Shown piece after piece: positions 8,763-18,120 of a DNA stretch of 64,000 bases. The notes under the pieces were generated by a model. The model saw only the letters and a list, made by a program, of their open reading frames with translations. It was not told where the DNA came from and made no database searches. The DNA comes from Rhizobium sp. BK313 (GTDB taxonomy: Bacteria; Pseudomonadota; Alphaproteobacteria; Rhizobiales; Rhizobiaceae): contig NZ_JACHZQ010000003.1 in assembly GCF_014193655.1 (NCBI RefSeq), positions 1 to 64,000 of the forward strand. Direction: 5' to 3'. The stretch's first letter is position 1. Every line of letters begins with the position of its first letter. The position numbers were made by a program, and so were the translations under genes.

Positions 8763-9733
8763 TCTGCAGCGACCGCCTGCGAACCGTCCAACGAAAGCAG
8801 GTCTTCGAAATAGGCGATCGTTCTGGCAAGCCCATCCCGCAATTGGACCTTGGGCTTCCAACCGAGGTCGCGCATGGCGAGCCCGATGTCAGGCTGTCGT
8901 TGCCGGGGATCGTCGGCAGGCAAGGGCAGGTATATTATCTTCGATCGGCTACCGGTCAGTTCTATGACGAGTTCGGCAAGCTCCAGCATTGTAAACTCCG
9001 CCGGGTTGCCAAGGTTGATCGGGCCGGTAACCTCTTCCTTTGTCCCCATCAAGCGAACCAGGCCGTCAATGAGGTCGTCGACATAGCAGAATGAGCGTGT
9101 CTGCTGGCCGTTGCCATAAACCGTTATCGGCTCGTTCTGCAGTGCCTGCACAATGAAGTTGGAAATGACGCGACCGTCATCGGGGCGCATTCTTGGACCA
9201 TAGGTGTTGAAGATGCGCGCCACTTTGATCCGGAGCCGGTGCTGGCGCCAGTAATCGAAGAACAGCGTCTCGGCGCAGCGCTTGCCTTCGTCGTAGCAGG
9301 AGCGCGGTCCTATCGGGTTCACTCTGCCCCAATAATCCTCCTGTTGGGGATGGATCTCGGGATCGCCATAGACTTCGGACGTGGAGGCCTGGAGGATCTT
9401 TGCGCCGACCCGCTTGGCGAGGCCCAGCATGTTGATCGCACCGTGGACGCTGGTCTTGGTGGTCTGCACCGGATCGTACTGGTAGTGAACCGGACTTGCG
9501 GGACAAGCGAGATTGTAGATCTCATCGACCTCTACGTAGAGGGGGAAGGTGATGTCGTGGCGGACGATTTCGAACGACCTGTTGTCAAGCAGGTGCGAGA
9601 CGTTGCTCTTGCGTCCCGTAAAAAAATTATCCACGCAGATAACCTCATGTTTTTCCTGCAAAAGTCGTTCGCACAGGAATGATCCGAGGAAGCCTGCGCC
9701 GCCGGTAATCAGAATTCGCTTTGCTTGCTGCAT
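8759..9733 (-). CDS. uxs: UDP-glucuronate decarboxylase (UDP-xylose synthase)
   Basis: A 324-residue short-chain dehydrogenase family enzyme that converts UDP-glucuronate to UDP-xylose and CO2 using bound NAD+. Visible signatures are [17 protein letters not shown] (NAD loop), [32 protein letters not shown], the YxxxK of SCYDEGKR and [10 protein letters not shown], all typical of UXS. Its ATG follows the stop of the short leader ORF by six bases and its end overlaps the epimerase start. The pair would supply pentose donors to the converging glycosyltransferases. Confidence 0.92.
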   Translation of the reverse strand: MQQAKRILITGGAGFLGSFLCERLLQEKHEVICVDNFFTGRKSNVSHLLDNRSFEIVRHDITFPLYVEVDEIYNLACPASPVHYQYDPVQTTKTSVHGAINMLGLAKRVGAKILQASTSEVYGDPEIHPQQEDYWGRVNPIGPRSCYDEGKRCAETLFFDYWRQHRLRIKVARIFNTYGPRMRPDDGRVISNFIVQALQNEPITVYGNGQQTRSFCYVDDLIDGLVRLMGTKEEVTGPINLGNPAEFTMLELAELVIELTGSRSKIIYLPLPADDPRQRQPDIGLAMRDLGWKPKVQLRDGLARTIAYFEDLLSLDGSQAVAAE

Positions 9734-9739
9734 CGCCGC

Positions 9740-9835
9740 TTATCTCTCAGCCAAAAGGGTGACGCCGTTGCCGTCGGAGGCCGCGGCAAGCGCGGGGGCG
9801 AGGATGCCGTTTTTGAGGACGCCGTTCATGTTCAT
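9740..9835 (-). CDS. Short leader ORF coupled to the nucleotide-sugar operon
   Basis: A 31-residue ORF beginning MNMNGVLKNGILAPALAAAS, homologous over its first ~20 residues to the ORF at 378-488. A strong GGAGAAGG lies just upstream, best placed for the second ATG (9829). The frame ends in TAA six bases before the ATG of the decarboxylase. Conservation of start, ribosome site and frame in both inverted copies, with the downstream gene set at once after each stop, argues for translation. Function unknown; a leader peptide is the simplest reading. Confidence 0.5.
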   Translation of the reverse strand: MNMNGVLKNGILAPALAAASDGNGVTLLAER

Positions 9836-10012
9836 CGACCTTCTCCGCATGCTCTACAAGAAGCGGCCCGATATCTCGCCGCTTCCATCCCGGGAGACAA
9901 CTGGCGCAGCGGAAGGTGTAATTCTATGGTATTAGGACCAAAGACTTTCGTCTTCGGACATAGGTCCTGTCATGAACTGGACCTTAGTCTGAGGAAGAAT
10001 GAAGACTCTTAA
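9761..10012 (-). repeat. Right copy of the ~250-bp inverted leader repeat
   Basis: Reverse complement of 201-452, gap-free, with high identity from 10012 down to about 9785 and weaker matching to 9761. It carries the same three hairpin arms (GGTCC, GGACC, GGTCC) and AAGAC-GAAA-GTCTT tip, the ribosome site and the leader ORF start, and it faces the minus-strand operon. Confidence 0.9.
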
Positions 10013-10218
10013 GCCGTACGGCCGTCGCTTTCGGTAGCCTTCCTAAGCGATGAGGACGGATTGCGGCACGTCACATGCCCAGGAAGTGTCGGCTAATGTG
10101 GAGGTCAGTAAGGCTACGAAGATGACCGAAGAATTCACAAGTCTCCGTGTGATCAGAGGCCCCCGCGAGAAGCGCAAGCCGGTCTGGAAAGGGCGTTGAA
10201 GGTGTGATCAAAACTAAC

Positions 10219-10241
10219 GCCGCCGGAGAAAAGCCGGCGGC
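10219..10241 (-). terminator. Probable terminator of the repeat-protein gene
   Basis: GCCGCCGG (10219-10226) and CCGGCGGC (10234-10241) form a perfect 8-bp GC stem with a seven-base loop, 39 bases downstream of the minus-strand stop. On the minus strand it is followed by GTTAGTTTTGATC, a weak U-rich tail. Confidence 0.55.
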
Positions 10242-10279
10242 GCAGGACTGCGGAGATATGGGTTCGTCCGCGCTGAAGG

Positions 10280-13200
10280 TCAGACCGCAAGGTAAGACAA
10301 AATGTCTGCGGCGACATCATTTCCGGTGGAGCCGCTCGCCAGTCCGTTACTCGTCAACGCATCAACCTGCGCCGAAGTCATGGCGGCGATCTGACCCGGG
10401 GTAAAGGCCTCAGCCTGGGATGGCGTCAGGGCAGCGAGCGCGCTGGTGCTCAATCCCGAGATCGCACTCGAATTCAGGCTGATGATCTGCTCGGCGGAAA
10501 ACGCACCGAGGTCGTCAGGGCTCAGCGCGGCTGCCTGCATTGCGCTGAAGGCGCTGACCTGCGACGTCGACAGCGCTCCGATTTGTGCTGAACTCATTGC
10601 CGCCACCTGGCCGTAGCTCAGCGAAGCCACTTGGCTTGTCGTCAAAGCGGCGATCTCGTCAGGGGATAGGGACGCGACAACAGTCGTGGATAGTCCCCTT
10701 ATCGCCGTCGGGCTAAGCGCAGCGAGTTCCTCGGTCGGGAGCGTTTCCAAATCCTCGGAGGTCAACCCCGCAAGCCCAGCCGAACTCAATGCTGCTATCT
10801 GACTGGTTGAGAGTGCTTCGATCTGATCCTCGCTGAGAGCTCTGACCTGATCGCTGCTCAATCCGGCGACGCCGGCCGTACTCAAGGCTGCAATCTCATC
10901 AGGCGAAAGCGCCGCGATGAAGTCCGTGGACAGTCCCTTTATCGCGCTCGAGCCAATCGCGGCGAGTTTGTCCAGCGAGAACGTTTCCAGATCCTCAGAG
11001 GTCAACCCTGCAAGGCCGGACGAACTCAATGCGGCGATCTGACTGGTGGAGAGTGCTTCGACCTGCTCAAGGCTCAAGGCGCCGGTTTGGGCACTGCTGA
11101 GGCCTGCTATGCCGGCCGTGCCGAGAGAGGCTATCTGATCTGCCGAAAGCGAGGCGATATCGGCCGTGCTCAGCGCGGCAATCTGTTTCGAGGTGAGGGC
11201 GCCGACCTGAGCATTGGTCAGGGCGTCCACTTGGTCCGTGCTGAGGGCCGCGATCTGGTCAGTGGTCAGGCCCGATATGCCTGCCGTACCAAGTGCTGCC
11301 ACCTGCTCCGGCGAAAGCGAAGCGATCGTCGCCGTCGACAAGCCGGAGATCGCATTCGAGCTGATTGCAGCTATCTCGCTGGGAGTGAAGGTGTCCAGAT
11401 CGTCCGTTCCCAGAACCGCAATCTGTTTCGAGCTGAGCGCGCCGACCTGCGCACTGGTCAGGGCTTCGACCTGATCGATGTTAAGCGCCGCGATCTGATC
11501 GGTGGTCAGGCCCGCTATGCCTGCCGTGCCGAGTGCTGCCACCTGCTCCGGCGAAAGCGAAGCGATCTCATTGGTGCTGAGAGCGGCGATCTGTTTTGAG
11601 GTGAGAGCACCGATCTGCGCATTGGTCAGGGCGTCCACTTGGTCGGTGCTGAGTGCGGCGATCTGATCGGTGGTCAGACCCGATATGCCTGCAGTGCCCA
11701 GAGCTGCGATCTGGGCCGCCGTCAGCGAAGCGATCGTTGCCGTCGACAAACCCGAGATCGCATTCGAGCTGATTGCAGCCATTTCGGCAGGGGTGAAGGT
11801 ATCCAGATCGTTCGTGCCGAGAGCCGCAATCTGTTTCGAGCTGAGCGCACCGACCTGGGCGCTGGTCAGAGCCTCGACTTGATCGGCGCTCAAGGCTGCG
11901 ATCTGATCAGTGGTCAGGGTCGATATGGCTGCCGTGTCGAGAGAGGCAATCTGGTCTGGCGAAAACGAGGCGATGTTCTCCGTGCTCAGGGCGGGAATCT
12001 GCTTCGATGTGAGGGCGGCGGCCTGGGCGTCGGTCAGGGCCTCGACCTGATCGGCGCTCAAGGCTGCGATCTGGTCGGTCGTCAGGCCCGATATAGTCGC
12101 CGTGTCGAGGGCCGCGATCTGGGTCGCCGTCAGCGAGCGGACCGTCGCCGTCGACAGGCCCGAGACCGCGTTCATACTGATCGCGGCCATTTCGGCGGGG
12201 GTGAAGGTATTCAGATCGTCGACACTGAGAACTGCAATCTGTTTCGAGCTCAGCATGCCGACCTGGGCGCTGGTCAAGGCTTCGACCTGATCGATGCTGA
12301 GGGCCGCGATCTGATCGGTGTTCAGGCCCGATATGCTCGCCGTACCCAAAGAAGTTATCTGGTCTGGCGAAAGCGAAGCGATGTCGCCCGCGCTCATGGC
12401 GGCGATCTGTTTCGAGGTGAGGGCGCCGACCTGGGCATTGGTCAGGGCATCCACCTGATCGGTGCTGAGGGCGGCGATCTGGTCGGTGGTTAAGCCCGAT
12501 ATGGCTGCTGTGCCCAGGGCTGCGATCTGGGTCGCTGAAAGCGAGCCGATCGTCGCCGTCGACAGGCCCGCGATCGCACTCGAGCTGATTGCGGCGATTT
12601 CGGCGGGGGTAAACGTATCCAGATCGTCCGCACTCAGCGCCGCAATCTGTTTCGAGCTGAGGGCGCCGACCTGGGCGCTGGTCAAGGCCTCGACCTGATC
12701 GATACTGAGGGCCGCGATTTGATCGCTGCTAAGGCCCGCTATGCCGGCCGTGCCGAGAGCGGCTATCTGGTCTGCCGAAAGCGAGGCGATCTCGGCGGTG
12801 CTCAGGGCTGCGATCTGTTTCGAGGTGAGGGCGCCGACCTGGGCTTTGGTCAGGGCGTCCACCTGATCTGTGCTGAGGGCCGCGATTTGCTTGGTGCTCA
12901 GCCCAGCAATGCCTACCGTGCTCAAGGCTGCGATCTGAGCGGTCGTCAGGGAGGCTATGGTCTCTGTCGACAATCCCGTGATCGCACCGGAACTGATCGC
13001 GGCAATGTCCTTGGTCGTGAAGGTTGCTATGTCGTCCGGCCCAAGCACTGCAAGCTGTGTGGAACTGAGAGTGCCAACCTGCGCACTGGTCAGGGCCTCC
13101 ACCTGAGCGGCGCTCAAGGCTGCAATCTGCTTGGTGCTCAGTGCGTTGATGTCTGCCGTGCTCAGGGCTGCGATCTGAGCGGTCGACAGCGAGGCGATCG

Positions 13201-16200
13201 TGTCTGTCGACAACCCGGAGATGGCATTCGAGCTGATCGCCGCGATGTCCTTGGTCGAGAACGTTGCTATGTCGTCGGTGCTCAGGGCCGCAATCTGTTT
13301 TGAGCCGAGCGCGCCGACCTGGGCATTGGTTAGGGCCTCGACCTGTGCTGTGCTCAAGGCGGCGATCTGCGCGGTGCTCAGCGCACTGATGCTCTGCGTG
13401 CTCAGGGCTGCGATCTGGGCTGTCGTCAGGGAGGCTATGGTCTCTGTCGACAATCCCGGGATAGCACTCGAACTAATCGCGGCAATATCCTTGGTCGTAA
13501 ACGTCGCTATGTCGTCCGGCCCGAGCACCGTAATCTGTGTGGAATGGAGATCGCCGACCTGCGCACTGGTCAGGGCTTCAGCCTGACTGGTGCTGAGGGT
13601 GGCCAGCTGCTGGGAGCTTAATCCCGCAATGCCAGCGGTGCTCAGAGAGGCGATTTGGCTCGTTGAAAGAGCCGCTATGTCGTTTGTGCTCAGGGCAGCA
13701 ACTTGCGCCGAGCTCAGCGCTGCCATCTGCTTGCTCGATAAAATCGAAATCTGGCCGGTGCTCAGAGCGGCGATCTGGCTGGTCGAAAGTCCCGCAACAC
13801 CGGAAGCGCTCAGTGCCGCGATCTGGGCCGCGGAAAGCGATTCTATGTCATCCGTGCTCAGTGCCGCAATCTGTCTCGAGCCGAGCGCACCGATTTGGGC
13901 ACTGGTGAAGGCGTCGACCTGATCGGCGGTCAGGGCGCCAATCTGATCGGCGGTCAGGCCCGCAACGCCCGATGTGCTCAACATGGCAATTTGATCGGTG
14001 GACAGGACTGCAACATCGTCGCCCAAGGCGGCGACTTGTGCCGAACTCAACGCCTTGACCTGCGCGGTGGATAGAAGGCTGACCTGATTGCTGTTCAAGG
14101 CTTCCACCTGATCGGTCGTCAGGCTTGCAACAGCACTCGTGCTGAGGGCGGCGATCTGATCTTTGGTGAGGGCCGCGATAATGTCCGTATCCAAGCCCGG
14201 CATGGCTCTGTTCGTGATCGCCGCGATATCGGCCGTCGAGAAGGTCGCTATATCCTCGGCGCTCAGAGCCGAAAGTTGCGCCGAGCTCAGCGACTTCACC
14301 TGCGTCGACGAGAGGGCTTGGACCTGATCGGTGCTCAAGGCTTCAATCTGATCGGTCGTCAAGCTTGCAACGACGGCGGCACTCAGGGCGGCGATCTGAT
14401 TTGTGGAAAGCGCCGCGATCGCCTCCGCGCTCAAGCCAGGCATCGCTTTGCTGCTGATCGCCGCGATATCGGCGGTCGAAAAGGTCGCTATGTCCTCGGC
14501 GCTCAGGGCCGCAAGTTGTGCCGAGCTCAGCGACTTCACCTGCGTCGACGAGAGGGCCTGGACCTGATTGGTGCTCAAAGCGTCGATCTGGTCGGCCGTC
14601 AGGCCTGCAATCGCGCTGGTGCTCAGGGCAGCAATCTGAGCGGTCGACAGAGCCGCGATCTGATCGGCATTCAAGGACTGGAGTTGTGCTGCCTTGAGGG
14701 CGTTGAGTTGGGCCGTCGTCAATGCGGCGATCTGATCGGTGGAAAGGGCGGCGATTGAGTCCGTGCTCAGGCCCGGCGTGGCCTTGCTGGTGATCGCTGC
14801 GATATCGGCAGTCGAGAGAGTCGCTATGTCCTCCGCACTCAAGGCTGCGAGTTGCGTCGAACTCAGCGACCTCACCTGTACCGACGACAGCGCCCCGATC
14901 TGGTCCGCGCTCAAGGCCGCGAGTTGTGTCGTTTTGAGGGTGGCGATCTGGGCGGTCGTCAATGCTGCGATCTGATCGGCGGAAAGCGCCGCCATCGCGT
15001 CCGTGCTCAGGCCCGGTGCGGCTTTGCTGGTGATTGCCGCGATATCCGCGGTCGAGAAGGTCGCTATGTCCTCGGCGCTCAGGGCCGCAAGTTGTGCGGA
15101 GCTCAGCGACATCACCTGTACCGGCGACAAGGCCCCGACCTGGTCCGCGCTCAAGGCGGCGATTTGTGTCGTTTTGAGGCCGGCGATCTGGGCCGTCGTC
15201 AGTGCGGCAATCTGATCGGCGGAGAGCCCTGCGATAATATCCGTGCTCAAGCCCGGCATGGCTTTGCCCGTGATAGCCGCGACATCGGCAGTGGAGAAGG
15301 TCGCTATGTCCTCGGCACTCAGAGCAGCAAGTTGCGTCGAACTCAGTGACTTCACCTGTGTCGATGTGAGGGCTTCGACCTGATCGGTGCTCAAGGCCGC
15401 AATCTGATCGGTCGTCAGGCTCGCAATCACGCTGGTGCTCAGGGTGGCAATCTCGTTGGTGGAAAGCGCTGAGATCGCCTCCGTGCTCAACCCCGGCATG
15501 GCTTTGCTGGTGATCGCCGCGATATCGGCGGCGGAGAAGGTCGCTATGTCCTCCGCGCTCAGAGCAGCGAGTTGCGTCGAACTCAATGACTTCACCTGCG
15601 TCGACGACAGAGCCTCGACCTGATCGGTGCTCAGGGCCTGGAGTTGCGTTGCGTTGAGGCTAGGGATCTGGACCGTCGACAATGCGGCGATCTGATTTGT
15701 GGAAAGCGCCGCGATCGTGTCCGTGCTCAGGCCCGGCATGGCTCTGGTGGTGATTGCCGCGATATCCGCGGTCGAGAACGTCGCTATATCCTCGGCGCTC
15801 AAGGCCCCAACTTGCGTCGAATTCAGCGACTTCACCTGTGTTGGCGACAGGGCCTCGACCTGATCGGTGCTCAATGCGGCGATCTGATCGGTCGTCAGGC
15901 CTGCAATCGCGCCGGTGCTCAAGGCAGTAATCTGAGCGGGCGACAGGGCCTCGATCTGATCGGTGCTCAAGGTCTGGACTTGCGTTGCCTTGAGGGCGCC
16001 AAGCTGGGCCGTTGTCAACGCGGCGATTTGCTCGGTGGAGAGCCCCGCGATAACCTCCGTGCTTAAGCCAGGCATGGCTTTGCCTGTGATCGCTGCCATA
16101 TCGGCGGCAGAGAAGGTTGTTATGTCCTCGGCGCTCAGAGCAGCAAGTTGTGCGGAGCTCAGTGACATCACCTGCGTCGGCGACAGGGCCTCGACCTGAT

Positions 16201-17815
16201 CGGTGGTCAAGGCCGCGATTTGTGTCGTCTTGAGAGCGACGATCTGGGCGGTCGTCAGTGCGGCGATCTGATCGGTGGAGAGCCCGGCGATAATGTCCGT
16301 GCTCAAGCCCGGCATGGCTTTGCCCGTGATCGCGGCGATGTCGGCGCCGGAGAAGGTTGCTATATCCTCCGCGCTCAGGGCCGCAAGTTGCGTCGAACTT
16401 AGCGACGCCACCTGTGTCGGCGACAGGGCCTCGACCTGGTCCGCACTCAAGGCCGCGATTTGCGTCGTCTTGAGAGCGGCGATCTGGGCAGTCGTCAATG
16501 CGGCGATCTGATCGGTGGAGAGCCCGGCGATAATGTCGGTGCTCAAGCCTGGGATGGCCCTGTTTGTGATCGCCGCAATATCGGCAGTCGAGAAGGCCGC
16601 ACTGTCCTCCGCGCTCAGAGCAGATAGTTGCGTTGAACTCAGCGACTTCACCTGAGTCGGCGACAGGGCCCCGATCTGATCTGGGCTCAAGGCCGCGATC
16701 TGATCGGTCGTCAGGCTTGCAACCGCGCTCGTGCTCAAGGCGGCGATCTGATCTGTGGAAAGCGCAGCGATAGTATTCGCGCTCAAGCCCGGCGTGGCTT
16801 TGTTCGTGATCGCCGCAATATCGGCAGTCGAGAAGGTCGCTAGATCATCCGCACTCAGAGCAGCAAGTTGGGTTGAACTCAGCGACTTCACCTGTGTCGG
16901 AGACAAGGCTTCAACCTGATCAGGGCTCAAGGCCTCGATCTGATCGGTCGTCAGGCCTGCAACCGCGCTCGTGCTCAGGGCGGCGATCTGATCTGTCGTG
17001 AGGGCTGCGACAATGTCCGCGCTCAAGCCCGGCATGGCTTTGCTGGTGATAGCTGCGATATCGGTAGTCGAGAAGGTCGCTATATCCTCTGCGCTCAGGG
17101 CCGCAAGTTGCGTCGAACTCAGCGACTTCACCTGTGCCGGTGACAGGGCCCTGACCTGGTCGGTGCTCAAGGCGGCGATCTGATCGGTCGTCAGGCCTGC
17201 AATCGCGCCGGTGCTCAAGGCAGTAATCTGAGTGGGCGACAGGGCCTCGATTTGATCGGTGCTCAAGGCCTGGAGTTGCCCTGCCTTGAGGGCATTAACC
17301 TGGGCAGTCGTCAATGCGGCGATCTGATCGGTGGAAAGTGCCGCGATTGCGTCCGTGCTCAAGCCCGGCAAGGCTCCGTTCGCGATCGCCGCGATATCGG
17401 CAGTCGAGAATGTCGCTATGTCCTCCGCAGTCAAGGCCTGGAGTTGCGTCACTCTGAGGGCGCTGACCTGAGATGAGGTCAGAGCTTCCGCCTGATCTGT
17501 CGTTAGAGCATGAAGCTGTGTGGTGGTGAGTGCGGAAACCTGGCTCGAGCTTAGACCTTCGATGGCGTACTTATCGAGAATGCTCAACTGGTCCAGCGTC
17601 AAACCAATTATGGCGCCTTGTGAAATGGCGCTTAGCTGTTGAGTGTCGAGGACTTTGACATCCTCTGTATCCAAGGCTGCGATCTGAGCCGAAGAAAGCG
17701 CTTTGATCTGAGCTGTGGAAAGCGACGCCACATCGTCGGTTGACCAGGCTGCGACTGCCGCTGTCGAAAGATATCTGATCTGATTGACATTCAGGGAAGA
17801 AACGATCGAAGTCAT
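10280..17815 (-). CDS. Giant octapeptide-repeat protein (2511 aa)
   Basis: Almost the whole protein is tandem octapeptides with consensus [ST]-x-x-[QED]-[IV]-x-[AS]-L, for example STDQIAAL, about 310 units. Ser/Thr at position 1 and Gln/Glu/Asp at position 4 fit a helix N-capping box, so each unit may be a short helix in a solenoid; this is inferred, not shown. The composition is Ala, Leu, Ser, Thr, Gln and Asp rich, with very few basic or aromatic residues and no cysteine noticed. There is no N-terminal signal peptide. The C-terminus ends in STGNDVAADILSYLAV, somewhat like uncleaved C-terminal secretion signals of type I substrates. The ATG at 17815 has AGGA about 10 bases upstream. Likely a secreted or surface structural protein or adhesin; no family assigned. 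Confidence 0.85.
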   Translation of the reverse strand: MTSIVSSLNVNQIRYLSTAAVAAWSTDDVASLSTAQIKALSSAQIAALDTEDVKVLDTQQLSAISQGAIIGLTLDQLSILDKYAIEGLSSSQVSALTTTQLHALTTDQAEALTSSQVSALRVTQLQALTAEDIATFSTADIAAIANGALPGLSTDAIAALSTDQIAALTTAQVNALKAGQLQALSTDQIEALSPTQITALSTGAIAGLTTDQIAALSTDQVRALSPAQVKSLSSTQLAALSAEDIATFSTTDIAAITSKAMPGLSADIVAALTTDQIAALSTSAVAGLTTDQIEALSPDQVEALSPTQVKSLSSTQLAALSADDLATFSTADIAAITNKATPGLSANTIAALSTDQIAALSTSAVASLTTDQIAALSPDQIGALSPTQVKSLSSTQLSALSAEDSAAFSTADIAAITNRAIPGLSTDIIAGLSTDQIAALTTAQIAALKTTQIAALSADQVEALSPTQVASLSSTQLAALSAEDIATFSGADIAAITGKAMPGLSTDIIAGLSTDQIAALTTAQIVALKTTQIAALTTDQVEALSPTQVMSLSSAQLAALSAEDITTFSAADMAAITGKAMPGLSTEVIAGLSTEQIAALTTAQLGALKATQVQTLSTDQIEALSPAQITALSTGAIAGLTTDQIAALSTDQVEALSPTQVKSLNSTQVGALSAEDIATFSTADIAAITTRAMPGLSTDTIAALSTNQIAALSTVQIPSLNATQLQALSTDQVEALSSTQVKSLSSTQLAALSAEDIATFSAADIAAITSKAMPGLSTEAISALSTNEIATLSTSVIASLTTDQIAALSTDQVEALTSTQVKSLSSTQLAALSAEDIATFSTADVAAITGKAMPGLSTDIIAGLSADQIAALTTAQIAGLKTTQIAALSADQVGALSPVQVMSLSSAQLAALSAEDIATFSTADIAAITSKAAPGLSTDAMAALSADQIAALTTAQIATLKTTQLAALSADQIGALSSVQVRSLSSTQLAALSAEDIATLSTADIAAITSKATPGLSTDSIAALSTDQIAALTTAQLNALKAAQLQSLNADQIAALSTAQIAALSTSAIAGLTADQIDALSTNQVQALSSTQVKSLSSAQLAALSAEDIATFSTADIAAISSKAMPGLSAEAIAALSTNQIAALSAAVVASLTTDQIEALSTDQVQALSSTQVKSLSSAQLSALSAEDIATFSTADIAAITNRAMPGLDTDIIAALTKDQIAALSTSAVASLTTDQVEALNSNQVSLLSTAQVKALSSAQVAALGDDVAVLSTDQIAMLSTSGVAGLTADQIGALTADQVDAFTSAQIGALGSRQIAALSTDDIESLSAAQIAALSASGVAGLSTSQIAALSTGQISILSSKQMAALSSAQVAALSTNDIAALSTSQIASLSTAGIAGLSSQQLATLSTSQAEALTSAQVGDLHSTQITVLGPDDIATFTTKDIAAISSSAIPGLSTETIASLTTAQIAALSTQSISALSTAQIAALSTAQVEALTNAQVGALGSKQIAALSTDDIATFSTKDIAAISSNAISGLSTDTIASLSTAQIAALSTADINALSTKQIAALSAAQVEALTSAQVGTLSSTQLAVLGPDDIATFTTKDIAAISSGAITGLSTETIASLTTAQIAALSTVGIAGLSTKQIAALSTDQVDALTKAQVGALTSKQIAALSTAEIASLSADQIAALGTAGIAGLSSDQIAALSIDQVEALTSAQVGALSSKQIAALSADDLDTFTPAEIAAISSSAIAGLSTATIGSLSATQIAALGTAAISGLTTDQIAALSTDQVDALTNAQVGALTSKQIAAMSAGDIASLSPDQITSLGTASISGLNTDQIAALSIDQVEALTSAQVGMLSSKQIAVLSVDDLNTFTPAEMAAISMNAVSGLSTATVRSLTATQIAALDTATISGLTTDQIAALSADQVEALTDAQAAALTSKQIPALSTENIASFSPDQIASLDTAAISTLTTDQIAALSADQVEALTSAQVGALSSKQIAALGTNDLDTFTPAEMAAISSNAISGLSTATIASLTAAQIAALGTAGISGLTTDQIAALSTDQVDALTNAQIGALTSKQIAALSTNEIASLSPEQVAALGTAGIAGLTTDQIAALNIDQVEALTSAQVGALSSKQIAVLGTDDLDTFTPSEIAAISSNAISGLSTATIASLSPEQVAALGTAGISGLTTDQIAALSTDQVDALTNAQVGALTSKQIAALSTADIASLSADQIASLGTAGIAGLSSAQTGALSLEQVEALSTSQIAALSSSGLAGLTSEDLETFSLDKLAAIGSSAIKGLSTDFIAALSPDEIAALSTAGVAGLSSDQVRALSEDQIEALSTSQIAALSSAGLAGLTSEDLETLPTEELAALSPTAIRGLSTTVVASLSPDEIAALTTSQVASLSYGQVAAMSSAQIGALSTSQVSAFSAMQAAALSPDDLGAFSAEQIISLNSSAISGLSTSALAALTPSQAEAFTPGQIAAMTSAQVDALTSNGLASGSTGNDVAADILSYLAV
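11346..13460 (-). repeat. Long higher-order repeats (408 bp, then 240 bp) inside the giant gene
   Basis: The marker encoding AISSNAISG-like residues recurs at 11346, 11754, about 12162, about 12570 and 12978, a spacing of 408 bases (136 residues, 17 octads), then at 13218 and about 13458, a spacing of 240 bases. The units are near-copies of one another with scattered substitutions, as expected from expansion by unequal recombination. Confidence 0.8.
14200..17400 (-). repeat. 240-bp higher-order repeats inside the giant gene
   Basis: The marker encoding KAMPGLST recurs about every 240 bases (80 residues, 10 octads) from about 14200 to 17370, with 336-base steps (112 residues, 14 octads) between 15732 and 16068 and near 14.4-14.8 kb and 17.0-17.4 kb. 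All steps are multiples of 24 bases, so copy-number change keeps both frame and octad phase. Confidence 0.8.
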
Positions 17816-18052
17816 GTCCGCAAATCCTAAACGTTAAGTCCAACGTCCCAACAGCCAGCAGATGGCTTGCCTGTCCAAGCTCTGAAGGAGCATTGGCCAT
17901 TCAAGCCCACCTTGTCGTAGACGCTGAGTACGCAAACGGGCTTGCCTGAACCTGAAGTTGATATGCTTCAGCCGATCTGGTTGGGTTTGAGCGGTCCTCG
18001 ACCGCTCTGCGCAAGGACGGAAATTACGCCGCACAGCTCGGCGGCTTCAGAA
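17816..18052. other. Upstream region of the giant gene
   Basis: About 240 bases between the giant repeat gene and the ABC operon hairpin. It should hold the promoter and 5' UTR of the giant gene, but no convincing promoter or operator could be picked out. A 66-codon minus-strand frame here has basic, low-complexity content and is not supported as a gene. Confidence 0.3.
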
Positions 18053-18077
18053 GCCCGCTTGGTCAATACCAGCGGGC
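18053..18077 (-). terminator. Hairpin downstream of the ABC importer operon
   Basis: GCCCGCTTGGT and ACCAGCGGGC pair with one bulged base around a CAAT loop, about 45 bases past the stop of the ATPase gene in the direction of transcription. No clear U-tract follows, so it may be a weak terminator or a 3'-end protecting hairpin. Confidence 0.4.
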
Positions 18078-18120
18078 GTCCTGCATTCTAAGGCAAGGCA
18101 TTTGAACGCCCGGCTTCTAT

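Noticed and set aside
201..10012. Composite transposon or insertion sequence bounded by inverted repeats
   Set aside because: No transposase or integrase in the interior, no visible target-site duplication, and the repeats function as operon leaders.
10122..10199. 25-codon plus-strand frame (MTEEFTSLRVIRGPREKRK) as a transposase remnant
   Set aside because: It faintly recalls starts of IS66-type accessory proteins, but it is too short and lacks any further match or terminal repeats.
11087..17476. Many plus-strand frames with repeats such as GRRQCGDLIGG
   Set aside because: They are the complement of the octapeptide gene; their periodicity follows from its DNA repeats.
10280..17815. CRISPR array or satellite DNA
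   Set aside because: The 24-base periodicity lacks identical repeats with unique spacers and is one uninterrupted reading frame.
10280..17815. RTX calcium-binding toxin or adhesin
   Set aside because: No GGxGxDxUx nonapeptides; the unit is an octapeptide without paired glycines and aspartates.
17834..18034. 66-codon minus-strand frame upstream of the giant gene
   Set aside because: No ribosome site or family resemblance; Arg/Gln-rich composition suggests chance.
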